Source: Paracoccus sp. (in: a-proteobacteria) (GTDB lineage Bacteria; Pseudomonadota; Alphaproteobacteria; Rhodobacterales; Rhodobacteraceae). From it: DNA of 64,000 bases. Positions 35,315 through 44,125 of this stretch are shown one piece after another. The notes under the pieces were generated by a model that was not told where the DNA came from, did no database searches, and was given only the letters and a program-made list of their open reading frames with translations. Where the stretch lies: assembly GCF_030604785.1 (NCBI RefSeq), contig NZ_JAUVVF010000001.1, forward strand, positions 101,227 through 165,226, given 5' to 3'. How positions within the stretch are numbered: the first letter of the stretch is position 1; each line of letters begins with the position of its first letter. The position numbers and the translations under genes are program-made.

Positions 35315-35646
35315 GATACTCCGGTCTGGTGCTGCCCGTCCGGGCCGCGCGCAAGAGGGCGCCAGGACACGACATCGCCCATCTCCAGCGCCCGGTAGAG
35401 ATGCGGGAACAGATCGCCCCCGCGCGAAGGTTCCCATTTCAGCGCATCGCCCAAGGATGCGGCATCGCAGCTGACCAGAACCAGATCGTGCTCGTCGGCG
35501 AAATGCCGCGAAAGCGTGCCGGGCAATTGGGCGGCCGTCGAGAAATGGATGTAGCCGTCGGACAGATCGACGGGCGCGCCCTCGGTCCGGCCCTCGGCCT
35601 GAAACTGGCGCCATTCCTGGGCGCGGAGGATCTTGTGGATCAGCAT
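35311..35646 (-). CDS. DUF952 family protein
   Basis: 111 aa. [30 protein letters not shown] and [14 protein letters not shown] are the DUF952 landmarks. Function unknown. Cotranscribed with pyrD by a 4-base overlap, an arrangement often seen in this group. Confidence 0.9.
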   Translation of the reverse strand: MLIHKILRAQEWRQFQAEGRTEGAPVDLSDGYIHFSTAAQLPGTLSRHFADEHDLVLVSCDAASLGDALKWEPSRGGDLFPHLYRALEMGDVVSWRPLARGPDGQHQTGVS

Positions 35647-35779
35647 GGCGGCATTTGCCTTGCGCGGCGACCCCGGGTCAAGCCCCCGCTGCGGGAGGGT
35701 ATTTGTCTATGGAATTGACCGCGCCCCGCGGCTGGGCCAACCTTCACCGCATCCTCAATGTGCCTGAAGGGAACAGCCC
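35647..35779. other. Divergent intergenic region upstream of the 5'-nucleotidase gene
   Basis: It carries GCGGGAGGGTATTTG (35691-35705), a sequence type that recurs at gene ends in Rhodobacterales, and a TTGACC (35715-35720) that may be a -35 element. No good -10 hexamer is seen at the right distance. Confidence 0.4.
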
Positions 35780-37378
35780 ATGATCCGATTGCTTGCCGCC
35801 GCCTCTGCTCTTGCCCTGATCGCGGGGACGGCACAGGCCGAGACGGTCCTTCACATCCTGCACACCAATGACCTGCACAGCCGGATCGAGCCGATCGGCG
35901 CGACCGACAGCACCTGCGGCGCCGAGGCGCGCGAGGCGGGCGAGTGCTTCGGCGGCGTGGCCCGGATCGCCGCCAAGGTCGCAGCCCTGCGCGCCGAGAT
36001 CGAGGAAGCGGGCGAGAAGGTCATCCTTCTGGATGCGGGCGACCAGTATCAGGGGTCGCTGTTCTACACGACCTACAAGGGCGCCGATGTGGTCGAGTTC
36101 ATGAACGCCATCGGCTATGATGCGATGGCTGTCGGCAATCACGAATTCGACGACGGTCCCGAAGGTCTGGATGTGCTGCTGTCGGGCGTCGATTTTCCGG
36201 TGATCTCGGGCAATATCGACGTCTCGCAATCGAACCTGCTGGCCGGGCGCGTGCCGCCTCATGTGGTGCTGGATCTGGACGGCGCGCGGATCGGTCTGGT
36301 CTCGGCCCTGGCGATGGACACACCCGAAACCTCGTCCCCCGGTCTGAAGGTGATCTTCCGCGATGATATCGACGGCCTCAAGGCCGGGGTCGAGGCCCTG
36401 TCCGGTGAAGGCGTGACGAAGATCATCGCGCTGACCCATTCCGGCTATCTGCGCGATCTGGACTATGCCGCTGAAGTGCCCGGCCTCGATGCGGTCGTGG
36501 GCGGCCATTCCCACACGCTGCTGGGCGATATGGAGGGGGCGACGGCGCCCTATCCCACGATGGTCACCGGACCTGACGGCGCGGATGTGCCGGTCGTGCA
36601 GGCCTATGCCTATGGCAAGTATCTGGGCCATCTGCGCCTGACCTTCGACGACGAGGGCAATGTCACCTCGGCCGAGGGGCAGCCGATCCTCTTGGACAAT
36701 TCGATCCCCGAAGACGAGGCCATCGCCGCCCGCGTGGCGGAGATGAGCGCGCCCATCGACGAATTGCGCGCGACCGTGGTGGCGCGCAGTCTGGCCGCGA
36801 TCGACGGCAGCCGCGAAACCTGCCGCGCGCAGGAATGCGAGATGGGCAATCTGGTCGCCGATGCGATGCTGGACCGCGCCAGCGGGCAGGGCGTGACCAT
36901 CGCCATCCAGAACGGCGGCGGCCTGCGCGCCTCGATTGACGAGGGCGAGGTGACGATGGGCGAGATCTACACCGTCCTTCCCTTCCAGAATACGCTGGCG
37001 ACTTTTGAACTGGACGGCGCCGACATCATCGCGGCGCTCGAGAACGGCGCCAGCCGGATCGAGGAGGGCGCCGGCCGCTTCGCGCAGGTCGCCGGGCTGA
37101 AATACACGATCGACGCCGCAGCCGAACCGGGCCAGCGCGTCAGCGAGGTGATGGTGCGCGACGGCGATGACTGGGCGCCCATCGACCCGGCCGCCAGCTA
37201 TGGGGTGGCGACCAACAACTACATGCGCAGCGGTGGCGACGGCTTCGACGTCTTTGCCGAGAATGGCCGCAACGCCTATGATTTCGGCCCCGACCTGGCC
37301 GAGGTCGTGGCCGAATACCTGGCCGCCGCGGAAGACGGCTACCAGCCGCTTCTGGACGGGCGCATCACGATGCGCTGA
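35780..37378 (+). CDS. Periplasmic 5'-nucleotidase/UDP-sugar hydrolase-like metallophosphatase
   Basis: 532 aa. Signal peptide about 1-20. Metallophosphatase domain with HTNDLHSR, DAGDQYQG, GNHEFDDG, THSGY and GGHSHTLL (two-metal site), then a C-terminal 5'-nucleotidase domain with QNGGGLRASI and TNNYMRSGGDGF. It dephosphorylates nucleotides outside the cytoplasm for salvage or phosphate supply. Exact substrate uncertain. Confidence 0.92.
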   Translation: MIRLLAAASALALIAGTAQAETVLHILHTNDLHSRIEPIGATDSTCGAEAREAGECFGGVARIAAKVAALRAEIEEAGEKVILLDAGDQYQGSLFYTTYKGADVVEFMNAIGYDAMAVGNHEFDDGPEGLDVLLSGVDFPVISGNIDVSQSNLLAGRVPPHVVLDLDGARIGLVSALAMDTPETSSPGLKVIFRDDIDGLKAGVEALSGEGVTKIIALTHSGYLRDLDYAAEVPGLDAVVGGHSHTLLGDMEGATAPYPTMVTGPDGADVPVVQAYAYGKYLGHLRLTFDDEGNVTSAEGQPILLDNSIPEDEAIAARVAEMSAPIDELRATVVARSLAAIDGSRETCRAQECEMGNLVADAMLDRASGQGVTIAIQNGGGLRASIDEGEVTMGEIYTVLPFQNTLATFELDGADIIAALENGASRIEEGAGRFAQVAGLKYTIDAAAEPGQRVSEVMVRDGDDWAPIDPAASYGVATNNYMRSGGDGFDVFAENGRNAYDFGPDLAEVVAEYLAAAEDGYQPLLDGRITMR

Positions 37379-37448
37379 ACGATCCGGCATCACGGGGGCG
37401 GGGCATATGCCGATTGGCTTGGCTCGCGCGATGCGCTAACCGGGCGAA

Positions 37449-38048
37449 ATGAAGACGGGTTATCCCATCGCGCTGCCCGGCCAGCGCATCGGTCTGTTGG
37501 GCGGGTCCTTCGATCCCGCCCATCAGGGCCATCTGGGCATCAGCCGCGCGGCCCTGTCCCGCCTGTCGCTGGATCGGGTCTGGTGGCTGGTCTCGCCGGG
37601 CAATCCGCTGAAGCAGAACGGCCCCGCGCCTCTGGCCGAGCGTCTGAGGGACGCCCGGCGACTGGTCCGCGACCCTCGCATCCTCGTCACCGATATCGAG
37701 GCGAAGCTGCGCCTGCGCAAGACGGCCGACACGATCGGGGCGCTGCGCCGCCTTTATCCGGGTGTGCATTTCGTCTGGCTGATGGGGTCCGACAATCTGG
37801 CGCAATTCCATCTGTGGGACCGCTGGGGCAGCATCGCCGAGGCGGTGCCCTTCGCGGTGCTGGCGCGCCCCGGCTCGCGCCTTTCGGCCCGCAATGCACC
37901 GGCGGCGCGCGCCCTTCTGGCCTCGCGCCTGCCCGAGGCGCGGGCGGCGGAACTGCCCACGCGCCGCCCCCCCGCCTGGACCCTGCTGGACCTGCCGCTG
38001 TCGCCCCTGTCCTCGACCGCCCTGAGGAGCGCGCGCCATGAGGATTGA
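37449..38048 (+). CDS. nadD: Nicotinate-nucleotide adenylyltransferase
   Basis: 199 aa. Nucleotidyltransferase motif GGSFDPAHQGHL (about 18-29), GSDNLAQFHLW in the middle, and the C-terminal SSTALRSA motif. Joins ATP and nicotinate mononucleotide in NAD synthesis. It overlaps the next gene by 11 bases. The usual rsfS partner is not next to it. Confidence 0.95.
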   Translation: MKTGYPIALPGQRIGLLGGSFDPAHQGHLGISRAALSRLSLDRVWWLVSPGNPLKQNGPAPLAERLRDARRLVRDPRILVTDIEAKLRLRKTADTIGALRRLYPGVHFVWLMGSDNLAQFHLWDRWGSIAEAVPFAVLARPGSRLSARNAPAARALLASRLPEARAAELPTRRPPAWTLLDLPLSPLSSTALRSARHED

Positions 38049-39438
38049 CCGCCGCACCCTGCTGGCGGGGCTGATGGGCGCCGCATTCGCGCCTTCGGGC
38101 GCGCTGGCCGATCCGCTGGCCGCGCGGCCGCCGCGCCGGCCCCCTGCCGATCCGCGCCTGCTGCTGGCCCGCGCGGGCCTGCCCGGCAAGGCGGGCTTTG
38201 CACTGATCCGGCCGGGCCAGCCCACCCCGCCGCAGCATCTGGCGCAGGCCACCACACCCATCGCGCCGGCCAGCACCGTCAAGGCGCTGACCGCGATGTA
38301 TGCGCTGGACCGGCTGGGCGCGGCGCATCGCTTCCGCACCCGGCTGATCCTGGCGGGCGACATGCTGATCCTGGCGGGCGGCGGCGATCCGACGCTGTCC
38401 ACCGACGATCTGGGGCGGCTGGCGGCCGATCTGGCCGCGCTTGGCCGCCCGATGCCTGCGCGTTTCGCGGTCTGGGACGGCGCGCTGCCCATGCTGGCGC
38501 AGATCGCGCCGGAGCAGGCCGTGCATCTGCCCTACAACCCCTCGATCTCGGGGATGATGCTGAACTTCAACCGCGTCCATCTGGGCTGGAGCCGCGTCGG
38601 CGTCGATTACCAGATCGGGCTCGAGGCGCGGGGCGCCGCGCTGTCGCCGCAGGCCCATACGATCAGTGCCCGCCCCGCGGATCAGAATGCGCTCTTCACC
38701 TATCGCGAGGATGGCGCGCGGGAATTCTGGACCGTGTCGCGTGCCGCGCTCGGCCGTCAGGGCAGCCGCTGGCTGCCCGTGCGGCTGCCGGCGCTCTATG
38801 CGGGCGACGTGTTCCAGACGCTGGCTCGCGCGCGCGGTCTGGCGCTGCCCGCACCCGAGGTGATCACCCATCTGCCGCAGGGCGAGGTGCTCGCTTATCA
38901 TGACAGCGTGCCGCTGGACACGATGATCCGGGACATGCTGCGCTATTCCACCAACATCACCGCCGAGTCGCTTGGGCTTCACGCCAGCGGCGCCGCGGAT
39001 CTGGCGCAATCGGGCGCCCGGATGCTGGACTGGCTGACCGCGGATGATCCGGGGCTGCGGCAGGGGATGCGACTTGCCGATCATTCGGGCCTGTCGGACG
39101 CGAGCCGCGTCAGCGCCCTGTCGCTGGCGCGCATCCTGGCGGGGCCTGGAGCAGAGACCGGCCTGCCCGACCTGCTGCGACGGAACCCGCTGCAACAGGA
39201 GGCCCCCGCCCCCGAGGTCGCTGCCAAGACCGGCACGCTGAACTTCGTGTCGAACCTGGCGGGCTATGTGCAGGGCCCGTCGGGGGCGCGCGGCGCCTTT
39301 GCCATCCTCTGCGTCGATCCGGCCCGTCGTGCGGCTGCGGTGGGACAGGAACAGCCCGCAGGCGTGCAGGGCTGGACGCGCCAGGCGCGCGCCCTGCAGG
39401 CGGGGCTGCTGTCGGCCTTTTCGGCGGGCCTGGGCTAG
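38038..39438 (+). CDS. dacB: D-alanyl-D-alanine carboxypeptidase/endopeptidase (PBP4, peptidase S13)
   Basis: 466 aa. Signal with a twin-arginine-like start (RIDRRTLLAGL). The three penicillin-binding motifs are present: ASTVK (nucleophile Ser, about 80), YSTN and KTGTL. It trims or cuts peptidoglycan peptides in the periplasm. Full length. Confidence 0.93.
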   Translation: MRIDRRTLLAGLMGAAFAPSGALADPLAARPPRRPPADPRLLLARAGLPGKAGFALIRPGQPTPPQHLAQATTPIAPASTVKALTAMYALDRLGAAHRFRTRLILAGDMLILAGGGDPTLSTDDLGRLAADLAALGRPMPARFAVWDGALPMLAQIAPEQAVHLPYNPSISGMMLNFNRVHLGWSRVGVDYQIGLEARGAALSPQAHTISARPADQNALFTYREDGAREFWTVSRAALGRQGSRWLPVRLPALYAGDVFQTLARARGLALPAPEVITHLPQGEVLAYHDSVPLDTMIRDMLRYSTNITAESLGLHASGAADLAQSGARMLDWLTADDPGLRQGMRLADHSGLSDASRVSALSLARILAGPGAETGLPDLLRRNPLQQEAPAPEVAAKTGTLNFVSNLAGYVQGPSGARGAFAILCVDPARRAAAVGQEQPAGVQGWTRQARALQAGLLSAFSAGLG

Positions 39439-39441
39439 CGC

Positions 39442-39864
39442 CTACATCGTCAGGTGGCGCACCCGCGACGACAATTCGATCGCGGCGGCATGCAGGCGCG
39501 AGATGTCCAGCTGATCGCGGATCTCGGCCAGCATGACGATCTCGTTCTCGTAGAGCCGCCCGTCCGCCGCGGCCACATCGCAGGCCAGCGCATAGGCGGT
39601 TTCGTAGAGCTTGGGCGGCAGCGCCTCGCGGATCAGGCCGAACAGCGCGTCCAGCCCGTCCTCTTCCTCGAACAGGGTCATCACCGTCTGGCTGACCGCG
39701 CGGATGCGGTCGTCGTCATATTGCGCGAAGACCGGCGCGTGATCGACCATCCGCTGGATGGCGACCAGCTCGGATGTCCGCATCCGGCTGTCCGAGGCCG
39801 AAACCGCAACCATGACCGCCACCAGAGCGTCACAGGGCGACAGAGAGGGCAGGTCGGTCGTCAT
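39442..39864 (-). CDS. TerB-fold protein
   Basis: 140 aa helical protein. LSPCDALVAVMVAVSASD and ACDVAAADGRLYENEIVML are the paired acidic repeats of the TerB/tellurite-resistance fold. Function unknown; many genomes use such proteins without tellurite resistance. ATG at 39864 is preferred because AGGAGA lies five bases upstream; the GTG at 39867 is too close. Confidence 0.85.
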   Translation of the reverse strand: MTTDLPSLSPCDALVAVMVAVSASDSRMRTSELVAIQRMVDHAPVFAQYDDDRIRAVSQTVMTLFEEEDGLDALFGLIREALPPKLYETAYALACDVAAADGRLYENEIVMLAEIRDQLDISRLHAAAIELSSRVRHLTM

Positions 39865-39953
39865 CACGTTCTCCTAACGGCTCAGGTGCAAATTATTGAC
39901 GATCCTGCGGGCTTTCAATAAGGCGTCGAGGGCTTGAGACAGGAGAAAAGCCC

Positions 39954-41531
39954 ATGACCACCCTGCGCGACGCCGCGATGCAATCGAAGGCCTGGCCGTT
40001 CGAAGAGGCGCGCCGGGTGCTCAAACGCTACGAAAAGGCCCCGCCCGCAAAGGGCCATGTCCTGTTCGAGACGGGCTACGGCCCCTCGGGCCTGCCCCAT
40101 ATCGGCACGTTCGGCGAGGTCGCGCGCACCTCGATGATCCGCCGCGCCTTCGAGATCATCAGCGACATTCCCACGCGCCTCGTCTGCTTCTCGGACGATA
40201 TGGACGGGATGCGCAAGGTGCCCGACAACGTGCCCCAGCAGGACATGCTGCGCGAGCATCTGCAAAAGCCGCTGACTTCTGTGCCCGACCCGTTCGGCCA
40301 GTATGACAGCTTCGGGCATCACAACAACGCGATGCTGCGCCGTTTCCTCGACACGTTCGGCTTCGACTACGAATTCGTCAGCGCGACCGATTTCTACAAG
40401 TCCGGCCAGTTCGACGAGACGCTCCTGCGCGCCGCCGAACGCTATGACGCGATCATGGAGGTGATGCTGGCCTCCCTGCGCGAGGAACGCCAGCAGACCT
40501 ATTCCTGCTTCCTGCCGATCAGCCCGACCACAGGCCGCGTCCTCTACGTGCCGATCAAGCATGTGGACGCCAAGGCCGGCACGATCACCTTCGACGAGGA
40601 CGGGCGCGAGCTGACGCTTCCCGTCACCGGCGGCAACGTCAAGCTGCAATGGAAGCCCGATTTCGGGGCCCGTTGGGCCGCGCTGGATGTCGATTTCGAG
40701 ATGTATGGCAAGGACCACTCGACCAACACCCCGATCTATGACCGCATCTGCGAGATCCTCGGCGGCCGCAAGCCCGAGCATTTCACCTATGAGCTGTTCC
40801 TCGACCAGCACGGCCAGAAGATCAGCAAGTCCAAGGGCAACGGGCTCTCGATCGACGAATGGCTGACCTATGCGGCGACCGAAAGCCTCAGCTACTTCAT
40901 GTATCAGAAGCCCAAGACCGCCAAGCGGATGCATTTCGACGTGATCCCCAAGGCGGTGGACGAATACCATCAGCAGCTGCGCGCCTATCCCGACCAGACG
41001 CCCGACCAGCAGGCCGCGAACCCGGTCTGGCACATCCATGGCGGCGACGTTCCGGCATCCGACATGGTCGTGTCGTTCCAGATGCTTCTGAACCTCGCCT
41101 CGGTCGCGGGCGATACGGGCAAGGACGGGCTCTGGGGCTTCATCCGCCGCTACGCGCCCGAGGCCAGCCCCGAAACCCATCCCGGCCTCGACCAGGCGGC
41201 GGGCTTCGCGTTGCGTTACTTCCAGGACTTCGTCGCCCCGACCCGCCAATACCGCCTGCCCACCGAGACCGAGCGCAAGGCGATCGAGGATCTCGATGCC
41301 CGGCTGGCCGCCTGGGACCAACCCGCCGATCCCGAGGCGCTGCAATCCATGGTCTTCGCGGTGGGCAAGGACCACGGCTTCGAGCCGCTGCGCGACTGGT
41401 TCGCTGCCCTCTACCAGGTGCTGCTGGGCGCCGATCAGGGGCCGCGCTTCGGCGGCTTCGTCGCGCTCTACGGGATCGAGGAAACCCGCGGCCTCATCGC
41501 GCGCGCGCTGGCGGGCGAACTGGCGGCCTGA
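39954..41531 (+). CDS. lysK: Lysyl-tRNA synthetase, class I
   Basis: 525 aa. Class I signature HIGT in [10 protein letters not shown] (about 48) and KISKSKG (about 285-291). Charges tRNA-Lys. Class I LysRS, not the common class II form, is typical of alphaproteobacteria and archaea. Confidence 0.96.
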   Translation: MTTLRDAAMQSKAWPFEEARRVLKRYEKAPPAKGHVLFETGYGPSGLPHIGTFGEVARTSMIRRAFEIISDIPTRLVCFSDDMDGMRKVPDNVPQQDMLREHLQKPLTSVPDPFGQYDSFGHHNNAMLRRFLDTFGFDYEFVSATDFYKSGQFDETLLRAAERYDAIMEVMLASLREERQQTYSCFLPISPTTGRVLYVPIKHVDAKAGTITFDEDGRELTLPVTGGNVKLQWKPDFGARWAALDVDFEMYGKDHSTNTPIYDRICEILGGRKPEHFTYELFLDQHGQKISKSKGNGLSIDEWLTYAATESLSYFMYQKPKTAKRMHFDVIPKAVDEYHQQLRAYPDQTPDQQAANPVWHIHGGDVPASDMVVSFQMLLNLASVAGDTGKDGLWGFIRRYAPEASPETHPGLDQAAGFALRYFQDFVAPTRQYRLPTETERKAIEDLDARLAAWDQPADPEALQSMVFAVGKDHGFEPLRDWFAALYQVLLGADQGPRFGGFVALYGIEETRGLIARALAGELAA

Positions 41532-41543
41532 CCGCCCCTTTGC

Positions 41544-41567
41544 CTTGGTGAAAATATCCTCGGGGGG
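41544..41567. repeat. Recurrent Rhodobacterales gene-end sequence
   Basis: CTTGGTGAAAATATCCTCGG (minus-strand sense CCGAGGATATTTTCACC) after lysK. A variant lies at 35691-35714 (GCGGGAGGGTATTTG). Similar sequences are scattered in intergenic regions of this order; the role is not settled. Confidence 0.5.
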
Positions 41568-41586
41568 AATCGCGCGTCAGCGCGAT

Positions 41587-41608
41587 GGGGGGCGGAAGGC
41601 CCCCCTTT
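41587..41608 (+). terminator. Intrinsic terminator after lysK
   Basis: GGGGGG-CGGAAGG-CCCCCC followed by TTT. A second stem, ATCGCGC-GTCA-GCGCGAT (41569-41586), lies just before it. Confidence 0.7.
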
Positions 41609-41675
41609 CCCCGGCCGCGCCCCAAGCCGCCGTTGCGGGCGGGCGCGATGCAACGCACGCCCCCTTCAGCCCCCG

Positions 41676-41691
41676 TTAACCTTTCATCAAC
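41676..41691 (+). promoter_or_regulatory. CtrA-like binding site upstream of the beta-helix gene
   Basis: TTAA-CCTTTCA-TCAAC matches the CtrA consensus TTAA-N7-TTAAC at all but one base, 68 bases before the start codon. CtrA controls GTA late genes in R. capsulatus. Confidence 0.5.
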
Positions 41692-41758
41692 TATTCCCTT
41701 ACCGGAACGCAGGCCCGCCACGGGCAGGCCCGCCGCCACCGGACAAGGGAGACAGCCG

Positions 41759-44053
41759 ATGAACATTGCCATCACGAACGGGCTCTTGCTGATGCCGCCC
41801 GCCTTCCGCGCGGGCCTCGCCGCCTGGTCGCGCGGCAATGGCACGCCGGGCAGCCCGACCTGGGCCAGCGCGGACAATGCCGCGATCGTGCCGGCCGATC
41901 AGGATTTCGGTGCCTGCCTCGAGATCCTCAAGCAGCAGACCACGACCAGCATCCGCTTCATGGGCGAGACGCCGATGATCCCTGGCGTTTATCTGCGCAT
42001 CTCGGCGCGGGTCAAGGCGGTGGCAGGGGCGCTGGCCAGCGCGCGGATCGGCGCCTTCGCGGGCGACGGTCAGCGCAATGCCGTGACCGGCCTCACCCTG
42101 ACGGGCCCCACCGTGGCGCTGCAATCCTATGGCGAGGTGGTCGAGGTCTCGGCCATCGTCGGCGTCGGCTCGCGCAGCGGCGTGGACATGAGCTGGGGCA
42201 CGCGGCCCGTCTATGGCCATTTCGGTCTCGACCTTGTCGGCGCCAATGGCGGCGCCTTCCGGATCGAGAGCGTCCGGATCGAGGACATCACCTCGGCCTT
42301 CGTGCCGTCGCTGCTGGATTGGGTCGATGTGCGCGATTTCGGCGCGGTGGGCGACGGGGTCACGAATGACCGCGCGGCCTTCGTGGCGGCGGACAATGCG
42401 GCGGGCGGCGGCTCGATCCTCGTGCCCGACGGCACTTTCCTCATCTCGGGCGATCTGTCGATCAACAGCCCGATCCGCTTCAAGGGGCGCCTCGTGACAC
42501 CGGCCACGACGCGCATCGCCCTGTTGCAGAGCTTCGATTTCCCGACCTATGCCGATGCCTTCAAGGACGAGACGCTCGGCATGAAAAAGGCGCTGCAGGC
42601 GCTTCTGGGCTTCACCGACCACATCTCGCTGGACCTGCGCGGCCGCCGGGTGGATCTGGACGAGCCGCTGGTCATGGCAGATATCGCGCCCGCGCTCGAG
42701 GGCTTCTCCAACCGGCGGGTGATCCAGAACGGCTCGATCCAGGCCAAGCCGGGACCGGCCTGGACGACCGGGCGCTGGACCAGCGTGGCGACCTATGCGC
42801 CCTCGAACCCGCTGACCCTGACCAACGTCGCCAATGTCGCGGCCATCGAGGTGGGCAGCCGCGTCATCGGCAACGGCGTCGGGCGCGAGGTCTATGTGCG
42901 CGCCAAGAACGTCTCGGCCGGCACGATCACGCTGTCGCAGCCGCTGTTCGGCGGGGCCGGCACCCGCACCTACAGTTTCGAACGCTACCGCTATCTGTTC
43001 GACTTCTCGGGCATGCGAGAGATCAGCCGCCTGAACTTCGTAAATGTCGATTTCGGCTGCGACCGGATCTCCAGCGGTGTGCTTCTGGCTCCGGGCGGCG
43101 AGATGATCCAGTTCACCGGCTGCTACTTCACCCGCCCGCTGGACCGGGGCATCACCTCGATCGGGCGGGGCTGCCAGGATCTGCTGGTCGACAATTGCCA
43201 GTTCCTGTCCAACGACATGGACCTGCCCGCGCAGCAGCGCACCACCGTGGCGATCAACGTGAACGCCAACGACATCAAGATCCGCAACAACCGCTTCGTG
43301 CGCTTCGCCCATTTCCTGGTGGCCAATGGCGGCGGCCACATCATCAGCGGCAATCACTGGTTCCAGGGCGACGGCTCGGGCGAGGGATTGCGCTTTGCCG
43401 GTCTGGTCCTGACCCAGCCCAACGTGCAGACCACGGTCAGCGGCAATTACATCGACAACGCCTCGATCGAATGGACGAACGAGCACAGCGCGGTGCCGAA
43501 CTTCACCGGGCAGGAATTCAGCTTCGGCGGGCTGACGCTGACCGGCAACACCTTCCTCTGTTCGAACACGGTGCCGTGGTTCACCTGGCTGGTCGTCAAG
43601 CCCTACGGGACAGGCCATTTCATCCAGGGGCTGAACGTGGTGGGCAATGTCTTCAAGGCGCTTTTCGGCAATGTCGAGCGGATCGACCGCGTGGACACCT
43701 CGATCGCCGACCTGAATTACGGCGCCATGCGGAACCTGCAATTCGAGGCCAACACCTTCAACGGCGTGAACACCTATGTGGCCAATCCGTTGATGATCCA
43801 GTTCAACCAGAGCAGTGTCAGCAACAACTGGACGCTGCCGGTGATCACCGGGCTGCCCTTTCAGGGCTGGGCGCGTTCGGTCCAGTCGGTCATCAACGAG
43901 ACCGCGCTTCTGAACAGCGCGGGCCAGAGGGTCGATGCCGCGCCCCATGTGCAGGTCGAGATCGGCACGACCCGGCGCCAGATCCGCCTGACCTGGGCGC
44001 AGCAGGTGCGCGGACGGGTTTGCATCTACGCCAGGATGGACCGCCCGCAATAG
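41759..44053 (+). CDS. Large right-handed beta-helix (pectate-lyase-like) protein, candidate GTA spike/fibre
   Basis: 764 aa, no signal peptide. The N-terminal carbohydrate-binding-like region (about 1-180) includes WSRGNGTPGSPTWA. Then the pectate-lyase/GH28-related opening VRDFGAVGDGVTNDRAAFVA (about 195-215) is followed by many beta-helix coils with repeated N-G-N style turns (IKIRNNRFV, TVSGNYID, LTGNTF). Lack of a signal and this layout fit a phage-type fibre or spike rather than a secreted lyase. The link to the GTA rests on fold, the CtrA-like site and the DUF2793 gene nearby. AAGGGAG upstream supports the ATG at 41759. Confidence 0.75.
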   Translation: MNIAITNGLLLMPPAFRAGLAAWSRGNGTPGSPTWASADNAAIVPADQDFGACLEILKQQTTTSIRFMGETPMIPGVYLRISARVKAVAGALASARIGAFAGDGQRNAVTGLTLTGPTVALQSYGEVVEVSAIVGVGSRSGVDMSWGTRPVYGHFGLDLVGANGGAFRIESVRIEDITSAFVPSLLDWVDVRDFGAVGDGVTNDRAAFVAADNAAGGGSILVPDGTFLISGDLSINSPIRFKGRLVTPATTRIALLQSFDFPTYADAFKDETLGMKKALQALLGFTDHISLDLRGRRVDLDEPLVMADIAPALEGFSNRRVIQNGSIQAKPGPAWTTGRWTSVATYAPSNPLTLTNVANVAAIEVGSRVIGNGVGREVYVRAKNVSAGTITLSQPLFGGAGTRTYSFERYRYLFDFSGMREISRLNFVNVDFGCDRISSGVLLAPGGEMIQFTGCYFTRPLDRGITSIGRGCQDLLVDNCQFLSNDMDLPAQQRTTVAINVNANDIKIRNNRFVRFAHFLVANGGGHIISGNHWFQGDGSGEGLRFAGLVLTQPNVQTTVSGNYIDNASIEWTNEHSAVPNFTGQEFSFGGLTLTGNTFLCSNTVPWFTWLVVKPYGTGHFIQGLNVVGNVFKALFGNVERIDRVDTSIADLNYGAMRNLQFEANTFNGVNTYVANPLMIQFNQSSVSNNWTLPVITGLPFQGWARSVQSVINETALLNSAGQRVDAAPHVQVEIGTTRRQIRLTWAQQVRGRVCIYARMDRPQ

Positions 44054-44071
44054 CGCGATCCGCATCATGCG

Positions 44072-44100
44072 TTGACAAGCCCCGCGCGCCTTTCGATGCT
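44072..44100 (+). promoter_or_regulatory. Candidate promoter of the SulP transporter gene
   Basis: Perfect TTGACA at 44072-44077 with a 17-base spacer, but a poor -10 (GATGCT). It lies directly between the beta-helix gene and the transporter start. Confidence 0.4.
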
Positions 44101-44125
44101 GCAGGCGTCGCGCATGGGGGGACGG

